Positions 29,845 through 38,129 of a DNA stretch of 50,086 bases are shown piece after piece. The stretch comes from Actinomadura sp. KC06. GTDB taxonomy: Bacteria > Actinomycetota > Actinomycetes > Streptosporangiales > Streptosporangiaceae. A model generated the notes under the pieces. The model was not told where the DNA came from and did not search any database. It saw only the letters and a list, made by a program, of their open reading frames with translations. The stretch covers positions 1 through 50,086 of the forward strand of contig NZ_SMKT01000053.1 of assembly GCF_004348735.1 (NCBI RefSeq). Direction: 5' to 3'. The position numbers were made by a program, and so were the translations under genes. Within the stretch, counting starts at the first letter, position 1; every line of letters begins with the position of its first letter.

Positions 29845-30198
29845 CTACTGCTCGTTCTTCAGGGCCTCGGCTATCTGGTCGGTTTGGGACTGGGATTCGA
29901 TTAGTTGGCGAAGGAGCCATAGGCGTAGAACGCGGGTTACGGCGGCGGCCAGGTAAAGGGCCGCGCCTAGGACGGTTACTGCCAAAAAGCCGACGGCGAG
30001 GGTCTGGAGTGAGCCGACGTCGCGGAGGTCGTCCTTGGTCAGGGAAACGTTGTAGGCGATGAACGTGCCGACGACCCCGATGACCATCGCCAATGCCCCG
30101 GCGATCCGGAGGACGCCGTCGTATCTCGACTGGTCTGTCTTGAGTTTCTGGCGTGCGACGTCGTCCTTGAACTGCTGGCGCCGTTCTTCGGTGAGCAT
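29845..30198 (-). CDS. Small two-helix membrane protein at the end of the Liv operon
   Basis: This encodes 117 aa with a charged N-terminal helix (MLTEERRQQFKDDVARQKLK), two predicted membrane segments (AGALAMVIGVVGTFIAYNV and VGFLAVTVLGAALYLAAAV) and a polar C-terminal tail (ESQSQTDQIAEALKNEQ). It starts 3 bp after livF, and its ribosome site GGGAGGT overlaps the livF stop, so expression is coupled to the transporter. It has no recognised family. It could be an accessory subunit or an independent stress protein. Confidence 0.8.
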   Translation of the reverse strand: MLTEERRQQFKDDVARQKLKTDQSRYDGVLRIAGALAMVIGVVGTFIAYNVSLTKDDLRDVGSLQTLAVGFLAVTVLGAALYLAAAVTRVLRLWLLRQLIESQSQTDQIAEALKNEQ

Positions 30199-30201
30199 GG
30201 G

Positions 30202-30903
30202 TCAACCTCCCAGGTAGTCGCTGGACAACCGGTCTTCGATCTCGTCGGGGGTTCCGGCCGCGACGATGCGGCCGTTCAGCATCAGGGCGGCGGTGTCGGC
30301 GATCGGCAGGACGGCTCGGGCGAACTGCTCCGCGACGAGCACCGACAGGCCGCCTTCGACCAGTTCGGCGACCGTCTCGTACATCCGGGTGACGATCATG
30401 GGTGCGAGGCCCATGGACAGCTCGTCGAGCAGGAGCACCGCCGGGTCGGCGCCGAGGGCGCGGGACAGGGCGAGCATCTGCTGCTCGCCGCCCGAGAGTG
30501 AGCCGGCGAGCTGGCGGCGGCGTTCACCGAGGATGGGGAAGCGGGCGTACGCCTTCTCCTCCAGGTCCTCCAGGCGGGCGCCGGTGCCGGTCGCGGCCCA
30601 CAGGTTCTCCCGGACGGTCAGGTTCGGGAAGATCCCGCGGCCCTCGGGGATGGAGCACACGCCTAGGCGGGCGGCGTCCTGGGCGGAGATGCCGTTCACC
30701 TTGCGTCCCGCGAAGCGCAGTTCTCCGCCGGACGGGGCATGCAGGCCCGCGCAGACTCGCATTGTGGTGGATTTGCCGCCGCCGTTCGGGCCTAGCAGTG
30801 CGAGGAGCGAGCCGGGCCGGAGGGTCAGGTCTACGCCGTGGAGTACCTCGATCGCGCCGTAGCCCGCACGGATGCCTGCCAGTTCGAGCATGGGTTCCGT
30901 CAT
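30202..30903 (-). CDS. livF: Liv-type ABC transporter ATP-binding protein (LivF)
   Basis: This 233-aa ATPase carries Walker A LLGPNGGGKST, the LSGGEQQMLALSRAL signature, Walker B AVLLLDELSMGLAP and a switch His replaced by the LivF-type VLVAEQFARAV. The sequence order and MYETVAEL segment fit the LivF branch of branched-chain amino-acid/amide transporters. The Walker A is G-G-G-K-S-T in place of the more usual G-A-G-K. It overlaps livG by 4 nt (ATGA). With LivG it powers uptake through LivHM. Confidence 0.93.
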   Translation of the reverse strand: MTEPMLELAGIRAGYGAIEVLHGVDLTLRPGSLLALLGPNGGGKSTTMRVCAGLHAPSGGELRFAGRKVNGISAQDAARLGVCSIPEGRGIFPNLTVRENLWAATGTGARLEDLEEKAYARFPILGERRRQLAGSLSGGEQQMLALSRALGADPAVLLLDELSMGLAPMIVTRMYETVAELVEGGLSVLVAEQFARAVLPIADTAALMLNGRIVAAGTPDEIEDRLSSDYLGG

Positions 30904-31616
30904 CCGGCTGCCTCCGTGCCGATGTAGGCGGCTATGACCTCGGGTGACTCCTTGATCTCCGCCGGGGTGCCGGACGCGATCAGCGCGCCGTAGTCGAGGA
31001 CGTGGATGGTCGCGCAGAGGCGCATGACGAGCGGCAGGTCGTGCTCGACCAGGCAGATCGCGAGGCCCTCGGCGGCCAGGCCGGTGAGCATCTCGGCGAA
31101 CGCGTCCGTCTCGCGGTCGGTCTGGCCGGACGCGGGCTCGTCCAGGAGCAGGACGCGCGGTGAGGTCATCAGCGCGCGGGCCACCTCCACGACGCGGGCC
31201 CGTCCGATGGGGATGTCGGAGACGTCGCGGTCGGCGATGTCGGTGAGGCCCGTGCGTTCGAGGATCTTGTCCGTGTCCTGATCACGGGTGGAGCTGTGCT
31301 GGATGTCGCCTGCCACGCGGATGTTGTCGCGAACCGACAGTGACAGGAACAGTTCCAGGCGCTGGAACGTCCGGGCCATGCCGCGCCGGGCCCGGCGGGC
31401 CGGGGACAGCTTCGTGATGTCGTCGCCGTCCAGCAGGACCTGGCCGGACGCAGGTTTCTGCAGGCCGGTGATGGTGTTGAACAGCGTGGTCTTGCCCGCG
31501 CCGTTCGGGCCTATCAGCCCGGTGATCTGTCCTTTGCCGATGGTGAGGCCGACGTCGTCCACGGCGGTGTTGCCGCCGAACCGGACGGTGATGCCCCGTG
31601 TTTCAAGCAGGGACAT
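30900..31616 (-). CDS. livG: Liv-type ABC transporter ATP-binding protein (LivG)
   Basis: This encodes 238 aa: MSLLETRGITVRFGGNTAVDDV, Walker A GLIGPNGAGKTT, ARTFQRLELFLSLSVRDNI (Q-loop region), signature SDIPIGRARVVEVARAL, Walker B RVLLLDEPASGQTD, then CLVEHDLPLVM (switch His). The signature reads IPIGRARVVE where LSYGxQRxLE is normal, a real divergence of the signature motif, so the pair with LivF may have one degenerate ATP site. The ATG at 31616 was chosen because GGAAGG is 5 nt before it; a GTG at 31622 is possible. Its front overlaps the LivHM gene by 14 bp. Confidence 0.92.
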   Translation of the reverse strand: MSLLETRGITVRFGGNTAVDDVGLTIGKGQITGLIGPNGAGKTTLFNTITGLQKPASGQVLLDGDDITKLSPARRARRGMARTFQRLELFLSLSVRDNIRVAGDIQHSSTRDQDTDKILERTGLTDIADRDVSDIPIGRARVVEVARALMTSPRVLLLDEPASGQTDRETDAFAEMLTGLAAEGLAICLVEHDLPLVMRLCATIHVLDYGALIASGTPAEIKESPEVIAAYIGTEAAG

Positions 31617-33804
31617 GGGCACCTTCCTTCAGGCCGAGGTCACGGTCTAGCCGAGTGCGGAGCTCGTCGGTGTAGGGCTCGTCCACGCCGATCAGTTCCA
31701 GCGGTGTCGGGCGGGCCCGCCGCTCGCGGCCGAAGAGGGGCAGCAGCATGATCGTGCAGAGGGCGATCAGCGAGAACGTCCAGGCCCCGATCACGCCGGT
31801 GAGCGCCAGGACGTACAGGGCCGCGCCGAACGCGCCGGCCCCCAGCAGGACGGGCCTCGAACCGCGCAGCGTGCGGTAGCCCTCGACGATGTCGTGGACG
31901 AAGCCGCTCGGGTTCCGTCCGACGCCCATCCCGACCAGCGCCGTCCCGACGAGGACGAGATGGCCGAGCGCGCCGTAGATGTTCGACAGGCCCTCGCTCT
32001 CCAGCGCCAGGTCGCTGAACGTCGACACCAGGACGGCGGACCCGACGCCCGCCATCAGGCCGCCGAACAGCGCGCCGCTGATGTAGCCGATCCCGGCGAC
32101 GACGACGAGCATGAGCAGGGCCAGGCTGCCGACGAAGGAGAAGTTCTCCTGCGCGACCGTCCCCGTCGCGGACGACATCAGCACCCCGCCGAGCCCGGCG
32201 ATCGCCGCGGAGATCATGAAGACGCTCAGCTTCAGCCGGACGAGGTCCTGCCCGAGCATCGCGGCCGCCGCCGGGCTGTCCTTCATCGCGGCGAGCCGCC
32301 GACCGTATCCGCCGCCGCGGAGCGCGGCGAGCCCGACGGCGATCAGCGCGAACAGGACGGTGGCGGTCATGAGCGAGGTGGTCCCGTCCCGGAGGTCGAG
32401 CGGCCCGATCTTGAGAGGCGGGACGATGAGCGAGCCGTCCGGGAACAGCGTGAACTTCACCCCGAACCATTCGTGCTGGGTGGTGTCGCGCAGCACCATG
32501 TTCGACAGGAATTCGCCGAACGCCATCGTCGCGAGGGCCAGGTAGAGGCCGCGGAGCCGTAGTGCGGGCAGCGCGACCAGGCCGCCGACCAGCGCCGCCG
32601 CCGCGACAGCGAGCAGCAGGCCCTGGACGTTCAGGTGCGCGCCGAGCCCGCTCCCCCGCACGCCGAAGTGGAACGCGACGACCGTCGCGACCGCGCCGAA
32701 CGCCAGCGGCGCGAGGTTCAGCTCGCCCGCGTAGCCGGTCAGGACGGTCAGCGACAGCGCGATGATCGCGAAGCTCATGCCGAGCGCGAACGTGGTGACG
32801 CCCGCGTCCGACAGCAGCAGGCTGTACAGGTACACGATCGCGACGAGCGTGACGCCCCACACGGTCGCGGCGCGGACGGTCGGCGGACGGTACCGCTCGC
32901 GGGTCCGGATCGCGGCGCCGCGGAGGCGGTCCTGGGGCAGCAGCACCAGCACCACGAACAGGATGATCATCGGCAGCGAGACGCGCAGGTTGCCGGTGAA
33001 CGTGCCCGCGGACGGCAGGTAGGCGAGCACGTAGTTGGCGGCGAGGCCGAGCACCATCGCGCCGACGAACGTGCGGGGGATGCTGCGCAGGCGTCCGAAC
33101 ATCGCGGCGGCGAACGCGTCGATCACCAGGAGGGTGAGGGCGTTCGCGTCCAGGCCGCCGCCGCTGATCGGCACGATCAGGACCCCGGCGAGGACGGCGA
33201 GCGTCGAGCCGAGCGCCCACGACAGCATCGCCGCCCGCTCGGGGTCGTGGCCGTTCAGCCGCAGCAGGTCGGGGTCGTCGACGGATCCGCGCATGACGAC
33301 GCCCGTCCGGCTGCGGGTGAACAGCACGCGCAGCCCGACCGCGATGACGACGGCGGCGACCAGGCAGACGATCTCGTGGTACCGGACCACCACCCCGCCG
33401 ACCGTGATCTTCGAGCCGGAGCCGAAGAACATGTCGACGGTGTGCGCCTCGTCCGGGTTCCAGATCCACTGCGCCAGGTAGACGGTGCCGAGCAGCACCG
33501 CCACCGTCACGATGATCTTCGTGACGTCGGCGGTGCCGCGCAGCCCCTTCATGATCACGGCGTGCAGCGCGGCGCCCATCGCGGGGCCGGCGAGCCCGAC
33601 CACGACGATCAGCGCGAGCCACACCGGCCAGCCCCACCGCTCGGTGACGTGCCAGTACAGGAACGTGCCGAACATCGCCTGGGCGCCGTGCGCGAAGTTG
33701 AATATCCCGGACGTGTTGTACGTCAGCACGAGCCCCGAGGCCGCGATGGAGTACACCGACCCCAGGACGAGCCCGAGGATCGTGTAGGTCAGGAACGTCG
33801 TCAT
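31603..33804 (-). CDS. Fused Liv-type permease (LivH-LivM)
   Basis: This 733-aa protein joins two permeases. Residues about 1-290 are LivH-like (TFLTYTILGLVLGSVYSIAASGLVLTYNTSGIFNFAHGAQAMFG). Residues about 315-650 are LivM-like (LSLTVLTGYAGELNLAPLAFGAVATVVAF, AMKDSPAAAAMLGQDL, GGVLMSSATGTVAQENFSF). Each half carries the EAA-like loop of the family. A final hydrophobic segment (VLLGAGAFGAALYVLALTGVIG) and a polar tail extend it. Fusions of the two halves occur in actinomycetes. The channel probably moves an acidic or amphipathic organic molecule; the substrate cannot be deduced. The neighbourhood of steroid/CoA genes suggests an organic-acid substrate. Confidence 0.93.
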   Translation of the reverse strand: MTTFLTYTILGLVLGSVYSIAASGLVLTYNTSGIFNFAHGAQAMFGTFLYWHVTERWGWPVWLALIVVVGLAGPAMGAALHAVIMKGLRGTADVTKIIVTVAVLLGTVYLAQWIWNPDEAHTVDMFFGSGSKITVGGVVVRYHEIVCLVAAVVIAVGLRVLFTRSRTGVVMRGSVDDPDLLRLNGHDPERAAMLSWALGSTLAVLAGVLIVPISGGGLDANALTLLVIDAFAAAMFGRLRSIPRTFVGAMVLGLAANYVLAYLPSAGTFTGNLRVSLPMIILFVVLVLLPQDRLRGAAIRTRERYRPPTVRAATVWGVTLVAIVYLYSLLLSDAGVTTFALGMSFAIIALSLTVLTGYAGELNLAPLAFGAVATVVAFHFGVRGSGLGAHLNVQGLLLAVAAAALVGGLVALPALRLRGLYLALATMAFGEFLSNMVLRDTTQHEWFGVKFTLFPDGSLIVPPLKIGPLDLRDGTTSLMTATVLFALIAVGLAALRGGGYGRRLAAMKDSPAAAAMLGQDLVRLKLSVFMISAAIAGLGGVLMSSATGTVAQENFSFVGSLALLMLVVVAGIGYISGALFGGLMAGVGSAVLVSTFSDLALESEGLSNIYGALGHLVLVGTALVGMGVGRNPSGFVHDIVEGYRTLRGSRPVLLGAGAFGAALYVLALTGVIGAWTFSLIALCTIMLLPLFGRERRARPTPLELIGVDEPYTDELRTRLDRDLGLKEGAHVPA

Positions 33805-33816
33805 GCGATCTCCGGA

Positions 33817-35241
33817 TCAGCCGGCCTGCGGCTTGATGACGTCGCCGGTCAGGAACTTGGTGGACGTGCGGTCCGCGTTGAGCGTCGTCCCCCAGGTCTT
33901 CGGGTCGGTCTTGACGACGAAGTCGCCGCCGCACTCGAACTCCCCGACGTTCTTGGGGAATGCCTGCTCGTACTTGGTGCCGTTGAGCTTCACCATCAGC
34001 GAGCAGGACGCGGGCTTGTTGTTGCCCGGGTCGGTGGGCGCGTGCAGGCCGCCGCCCGTCCACTCGTGCACCTTGGACAGCTCGTTGATCACGCACTGCC
34101 GGGTCAGGTCGGAGCCGCACTTCTGCGCGGACTGCGCCCACAGGAGGAAGGACGACGTGGCCTGCATGCCCAGCAGCGCGACCTTGCCCTTCTTGGCGCC
34201 GACGATGTCGGTGTACTGCTTGACGGCCGGAACCTTCGCGGCGTTCTCCAGCGGCTGGAAGATCATCCCGACGTGCAGGTTGTTCCCGGCGCCGGAGGCG
34301 TTCCACTTGGAGACGAACGTGCTGTACCAGGTCGCCTCGAACACGTAGGTCGGCTTGGCGCCAGCGCGGTCGATCGACTCCAGGAAGCTGAACTGGCCCG
34401 GGTCGGGCGAGTCGGACGTCCACAGGTACTTGACGCCGCAGTCCTTGATCTTCTCGGCGAACGGCATGTAGCTGCTCTCGCCCTTGTCGTTCAGCCGGAC
34501 GCCGCATTCCATCGGCGTGATCCCGATGCCCTTCATCGCCCCGGCGATCTTGTTCGTGCCGTGGGTGACGGCCGGCGACGTGGACAGCAGGATGTCCGTC
34601 TTGCCCTTGAAATCGGGGAACTGCTTCTCGGCGATGCGGAGCGCGCCGATGTTCATCAGGTCCACCGGGTACGGGACGGCCTCGTACTTCATCGGGCCCA
34701 TCGCGGCGTTCGGCCCGACGGTGAATCCGGCGACGGTCGGCAGCTTGCACCCGACCCGATACTGCTCGGCGGCGTCGTCCAGCGCGAAGCCCTGCCCGAC
34801 GAGCATGAAGTCCTGCTTGCAGGACTCCTGCACGACCTTCACCGACTGAGTCATCGCGGCGTCGTACTGGTTGCCCTTGAGCTTGCGGCCGTTGATGCCG
34901 CCCTGCTCGTTGCACCAGTCGATCATCGCGCCGATCGCGTCGCCCATCTCCTTGGACAGGCCGGGCGCGGACGCGAAGCCGCGATCGTCGCCGAAGCCGA
35001 TCGCGATCTGGTCGTCGGTGACGCCCTGGTCGGTCTTGCCCTTGGCGTCGCCGGGGCCGCAGGGGGACGGCATCGTCCCGAACGTCTTGCTCGCCGTGGT
35101 CTTGCCGCCGCCGTCCGAGCCGTTCCCGCCGTTCCCGTCCGAGATGCCGTCGGTGCCCGAGCGATCGCTGGCACAGGACGCGGTCACCAGCGCGACCGCC
35201 AGGGCGCCTGCGGCGAGACGCCCGATCTTGTCGACCTTCAT
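33817..35241 (-). CDS. Liv-type ABC transporter substrate-binding lipoprotein
   Basis: This encodes 474 aa. The signal peptide (MKVDKIGRLAAGALAVALVT) ends in a lipobox-like ASC, followed by a Ser/Gly/Asp-rich tether (SDGNGGNGSDGGG). The body is a periplasmic-binding-protein type-1 fold of the LivK family: QIAIGFGDDRG, AIGAMIDWCNEQGGINGRKLKG, QDFMLVGQGFALDD, VATWYSTFVSK-like and IFQPLENAAKVPAVKQY segments. It contains several extra Cys (for example 'VQESC', 'GCKLP', 'ECGVRL', 'QKCGSDLTRQC') which may form disulphides. GAAGGAG lies 9 nt before the ATG. It is the first transporter gene, 12 bp ahead of LivHM, and follows the SDR by 124 bp. Confidence 0.92.
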   Translation of the reverse strand: MKVDKIGRLAAGALAVALVTASCASDRSGTDGISDGNGGNGSDGGGKTTASKTFGTMPSPCGPGDAKGKTDQGVTDDQIAIGFGDDRGFASAPGLSKEMGDAIGAMIDWCNEQGGINGRKLKGNQYDAAMTQSVKVVQESCKQDFMLVGQGFALDDAAEQYRVGCKLPTVAGFTVGPNAAMGPMKYEAVPYPVDLMNIGALRIAEKQFPDFKGKTDILLSTSPAVTHGTNKIAGAMKGIGITPMECGVRLNDKGESSYMPFAEKIKDCGVKYLWTSDSPDPGQFSFLESIDRAGAKPTYVFEATWYSTFVSKWNASGAGNNLHVGMIFQPLENAAKVPAVKQYTDIVGAKKGKVALLGMQATSSFLLWAQSAQKCGSDLTRQCVINELSKVHEWTGGGLHAPTDPGNNKPASCSLMVKLNGTKYEQAFPKNVGEFECGGDFVVKTDPKTWGTTLNADRTSTKFLTGDVIKPQAG

Positions 35242-35365
35242 CCGGTCGTACTCCTTCGTGAGTCGGGGTGGTGCGGCGGGGGGGCGATGGTCTGCGGCAC
35301 GGCGGTACGCGGGTGCGCACGGCCGGGGAACCCCTGCGCCGGGGAAGGCGGATGGGCCGGGTCGG

Positions 35366-36127
35366 TCAGCCGAAATTGGCCTGGCCGCCGTCGAGAGGCA
35401 CCGTCGCCCCGGTGAGATAGCGCATGGCGGGCTGGACGATCGCCACGACGGCCCGGCCGATGTCCTCCTCGCAGTCGCCGACATAGCCGAGCGGAATCGT
35501 CTTCCGGAACTCCTCGGCCGCCTCGGGGTTCTGCTCCGCCCACCACTTCAGCCCTGGTGAGAGGGCGTGCGGGGCGATGTTGTTGGCGCGGATCCCGTCC
35601 GGTCCCCATTCGGCGGCGGCCGTCCGGGTCAGCGACCGCAGCGCCTGCTTCGCCGCCGCGTAGGCGCCGTAGGTGGCCGGGTCCCAGCGGACCATCGCGG
35701 ACGTGACCAGGTTGACGATGCTGCCGCCGCCGCGCGCCTTCATGTGCGGGTGGCACGCCTTCATGAACGCGAACGCGGCGAACGGGCCGGTGATGAAGCC
35801 CTTTTGGAATTTGGCGTCGCTCATCGACAGCAGCGGGCCGTAGGCGCCCGAATAGGCGTTGTTGACGAGGATGTCGATGGCGCCGAACGATTCCGCGACC
35901 GCGTCGACGACACCGGGAATGGCGTCGGTGTCGGCGACATCGCAGACGAACGCGTCCGCTTTCGCGGACCTCGCGCGGGCTTGCTCGCATGTCGCGTCGA
36001 GCGTGGCCCTCGTCCGGCCGAGTGCCGCGATCGCCGCGCCCTCCGACGCCAGCGCGAGCGCGATGCCCTGCCCGACGCCCTGGCCGGCACCGGTCACGAT
36101 CGCGACCTTGCCGCTGAGGCTTCCCAT
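35366..36127 (-). CDS. Short-chain dehydrogenase/reductase (SDR)
   Basis: This 253-aa classical SDR has the cofactor motif VTGAGQGVGQG (11-21) and NNAYSG at 89-94 (NNAG-type). The catalytic residues are Ser143 (or Thr142), Tyr156 and Lys160 (YAAAK). The last residues, TGATVPLDGGQANFG, match the C-terminal substrate loop. The Arg37 after the first strand (LGRTR) suggests NADP(H). It could oxidise a hydroxy group in a steroid or a 3-hydroxyacyl-CoA. It is the first gene of the run leading into the Liv transporter (124-bp gap). Element D (36254) lies 127 bp ahead of its start, so it may share a promoter with the importer. Confidence 0.9.
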   Translation of the reverse strand: MGSLSGKVAIVTGAGQGVGQGIALALASEGAAIAALGRTRATLDATCEQARARSAKADAFVCDVADTDAIPGVVDAVAESFGAIDILVNNAYSGAYGPLLSMSDAKFQKGFITGPFAAFAFMKACHPHMKARGGGSIVNLVTSAMVRWDPATYGAYAAAKQALRSLTRTAAAEWGPDGIRANNIAPHALSPGLKWWAEQNPEAAEEFRKTIPLGYVGDCEEDIGRAVVAIVQPAMRYLTGATVPLDGGQANFG

Positions 36128-36253
36128 GGCTTCTCCTACTCAGTCCTGCTTGCGCGCCCAGCCCTCGGTCCGACGGTTCGCGCCTGTCGGTCCGGGTCTG
36201 CTCAGTCCTGGTGGGGTCATCGTGATGTGACCCGGCCCACGCCATAGCCCCAG

Positions 36254-36266
36254 TCCCGCTCACCGG
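36254..36266 (-). promoter_or_regulatory. Shared 13-bp element, copy D (SDR/Liv promoter)
   Basis: TCCCGCTCACCGG is identical to copy A across 13 bp. It lies in the 241-bp divergent gap between the SDR and the acyl-CoA synthetase, 127 bp from the SDR start. Confidence 0.55.
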
Positions 36267-36297
36267 GAACGGGTTCGGGAAAAGCCGCCGACGGCCG

Positions 36298-36310
36298 TCC
36301 CGCTGAGCGG
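36298..36310 (+). promoter_or_regulatory. Shared 13-bp element, copy E (acyl-CoA synthetase promoter)
   Basis: TCCCGCTGAGCGG contains the near-symmetric CCGCTGAGCGG and lies 58 bp upstream of the acyl-CoA synthetase start, 44 bp from copy D. It may serve either direction. It is the least similar of the five copies. Confidence 0.45.
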
Positions 36311-36368
36311 AAAGCCCTGGTGAAGCCCGGACGCGGAGGCCGACAATGAGCCGTCGGCGAGGAGGAGG

Positions 36369-38012
36369 ATGCGGGTGTCCAGTCCTATGGAGATCGTCCG
36401 GGAGCTGACCGGGCCCGGCGGCGAGTTCGAGCTTCGGGACGAGGACGTGCTCGGCGCGCGGCTGCCGGTCTTCGCGAACCGGGCCCGCGGTCTCGGCGAG
36501 GTCCTCGCCCGCTCGTCCGCCTACGGCGACCGCGACTACATCGTCACCGCGTCACGGCGGCTGACGTTCGCCGAGCACGCGGCGGCCGTCGCGTCGATGG
36601 CGAAGGCGCTGCGGGACGACCTGGGCGTCCGCCCCGGCGACCGCATCGCGATCAACGCGGCCAACAGCCCCGAGTGGATCATCTCGTTCTGGGCGGCGAT
36701 CGCGGCGGGCGGCGTCGCGGTCGGCTACAACGCCTGGTGGGCGCCGCGGGAGGTGGAGCACGCCCTCGGCCACACCGAGCCGAAGCTGGTCATCGCGGAC
36801 GCGAAGCGCGCGGCGCTGACGCCTCCCGGGAACTCGGTCGCCGCCGTCCTGACGGTCGAGGAGGACGTGCCGTCCCTGACCTCCCGCTATCCCGGCGCGG
36901 ACCTGGACGTCCCGCCCGTCGCGGAGGACGACCCGGCGGTCATCCTGTACACGAGCGGCACGTCGGGACGTCCGAAGGGAGCCGTCCACTCGCACCGCAA
37001 CCTGACCTCGGTGATCGAGTACCACCGGTTCAACGACGCGATGATGCGGGCGTTCGGCGACCCGGTCGACCCGTCGTCCCGCCGCTACCTGCTGGCGCTG
37101 CCGCTGTTCCACATCGCGTGCCTGCACAACCTGGCCGTCCCGCGCCTCGCCACCGGCACCGCCGTGATCATGCACGAGGGCGGTTTCGACGTGGACAAGG
37201 TGCTGAGCCTGATCGAGCGGGAGCGGGTGACGAACTGGGGCGCCGTCCCGACGATGGCGCACCGCCTGGTCGAGCACGGCGACCTGTCCCGGTACGACGT
37301 GTCGTCCCTGACGGCGTTCGCCCTGGCCACGGCGCCGTCCTCGCCCGCGTTCAAGGAGCGGCTGCGCGCGGTGTTCCCCCCGGCGAAGAACGCGCTGGTC
37401 GACAGCTACGGGCTCACCGAGTCGTGCACCGGCATTTCCGTCGCGACGCCCGCCGATCTCGCCGAGTCGCCCGGGACGCTGGGCCGCCCGACCCTCGGCG
37501 TCCAGCTGGAGATCCGCGACCCGGACGACAAGCCGGTCCCGGTGGGCGTCGAGGGCGAGGTGTGCACGCGCAGCGCCTACAACATGGTCGGGTACTGGCG
37601 CGACCCGGACGCGACCGCGCGGGCCATCGACGCTGACCGCTGGCTGCACACGGGCGACATCGGGATGCTCGACGAGCAGGGCAGGCTCCGGCTCACCACC
37701 CGCCGCTCCGACCTGATCATCCGCGGCGGCGAGAACGTCTACCCGGCCGAGATCGAGAACGTCCTGGCCGAGCATCCGGGGGTGCGGGAGTGCATCGTCG
37801 TCGGCGTCGCGCACCCGGACCTCGGGCAGGAGGTCGCGGCGGTCGTCGTGGTCGCGGACGCTCCGCCGGCACCGGAGGAACTGGCGGCCTACGCCCGCGA
37901 GCGGCTCGCGTACTTCAAGGTCCCGTCCCGCTGGCACATCACGACCGATCCGCTTCCCCGGAACGCGACGGGGAAGGTCCTGCGCAGGCAGATCGAATCC
38001 AGCCTTCCCTGA
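36369..38012 (+). CDS. Acyl-CoA synthetase / class I adenylate-forming enzyme
   Basis: This encodes 547 aa: P-loop VILYTSGTSGRPKGAVHSH, LALPLFHIACLHNLAVPRL, DSYGLTES, VCTRSAYNMVGYWRDPDATA, hinge WLHTGDIGMLDEQG, RRSDLIIRGGENVYPAEIENVLAEHPGV and the catalytic Lys in PRNATGKVLRRQ. This is a complete AMP-forming acyl-CoA ligase; substrate unknown. The ATG at 36369 directly follows GAGGAGGAGG with a very short spacing, so the GTG at 36375, 6 nt beyond AGGAGG, may be the real start. It lies divergent from the SDR/Liv operon, and both share the 13-bp element. A perfect hairpin (38019-38045) follows the stop by 6 nt. Confidence 0.92.
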   Translation: MRVSSPMEIVRELTGPGGEFELRDEDVLGARLPVFANRARGLGEVLARSSAYGDRDYIVTASRRLTFAEHAAAVASMAKALRDDLGVRPGDRIAINAANSPEWIISFWAAIAAGGVAVGYNAWWAPREVEHALGHTEPKLVIADAKRAALTPPGNSVAAVLTVEEDVPSLTSRYPGADLDVPPVAEDDPAVILYTSGTSGRPKGAVHSHRNLTSVIEYHRFNDAMMRAFGDPVDPSSRRYLLALPLFHIACLHNLAVPRLATGTAVIMHEGGFDVDKVLSLIERERVTNWGAVPTMAHRLVEHGDLSRYDVSSLTAFALATAPSSPAFKERLRAVFPPAKNALVDSYGLTESCTGISVATPADLAESPGTLGRPTLGVQLEIRDPDDKPVPVGVEGEVCTRSAYNMVGYWRDPDATARAIDADRWLHTGDIGMLDEQGRLRLTTRRSDLIIRGGENVYPAEIENVLAEHPGVRECIVVGVAHPDLGQEVAAVVVVADAPPAPEELAAYARERLAYFKVPSRWHITTDPLPRNATGKVLRRQIESSLP

Positions 38013-38018
38013 GCGGAC

Positions 38019-38045
38019 GCCTACTCAATCGGCAATTGAGTAGGC
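38019..38045. terminator. Perfect 11-bp hairpin after the acyl-CoA synthetase
   Basis: GCCTACTCAAT-CGGCA-ATTGAGTAGGC has 11-bp perfect arms and a 5-nt loop, 6 nt after the stop. It probably ends the synthetase transcript, although no U-tract follows. It lies about 85 bp ahead of the next gene's likely start, so an operator role there is the alternative. Confidence 0.7.
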
Positions 38046-38129
38046 GCGCGGATGCCGCGAGCCTCTGATCGAGCGACCGTGGTGGTCTCCAGCACGTTCC
38101 GCGACGTTCGCCATTTCAGGAGCCTGGAC

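Noticed and set aside
31640..35320. Very long open frame (about 1,200 codons) antisense-frame to the Liv genes
   Set aside because: It runs across LivHM and the substrate-binding gene in another frame. Its translation is Arg/Pro/Gly-rich with no domain, as expected for shadows in high-GC DNA.
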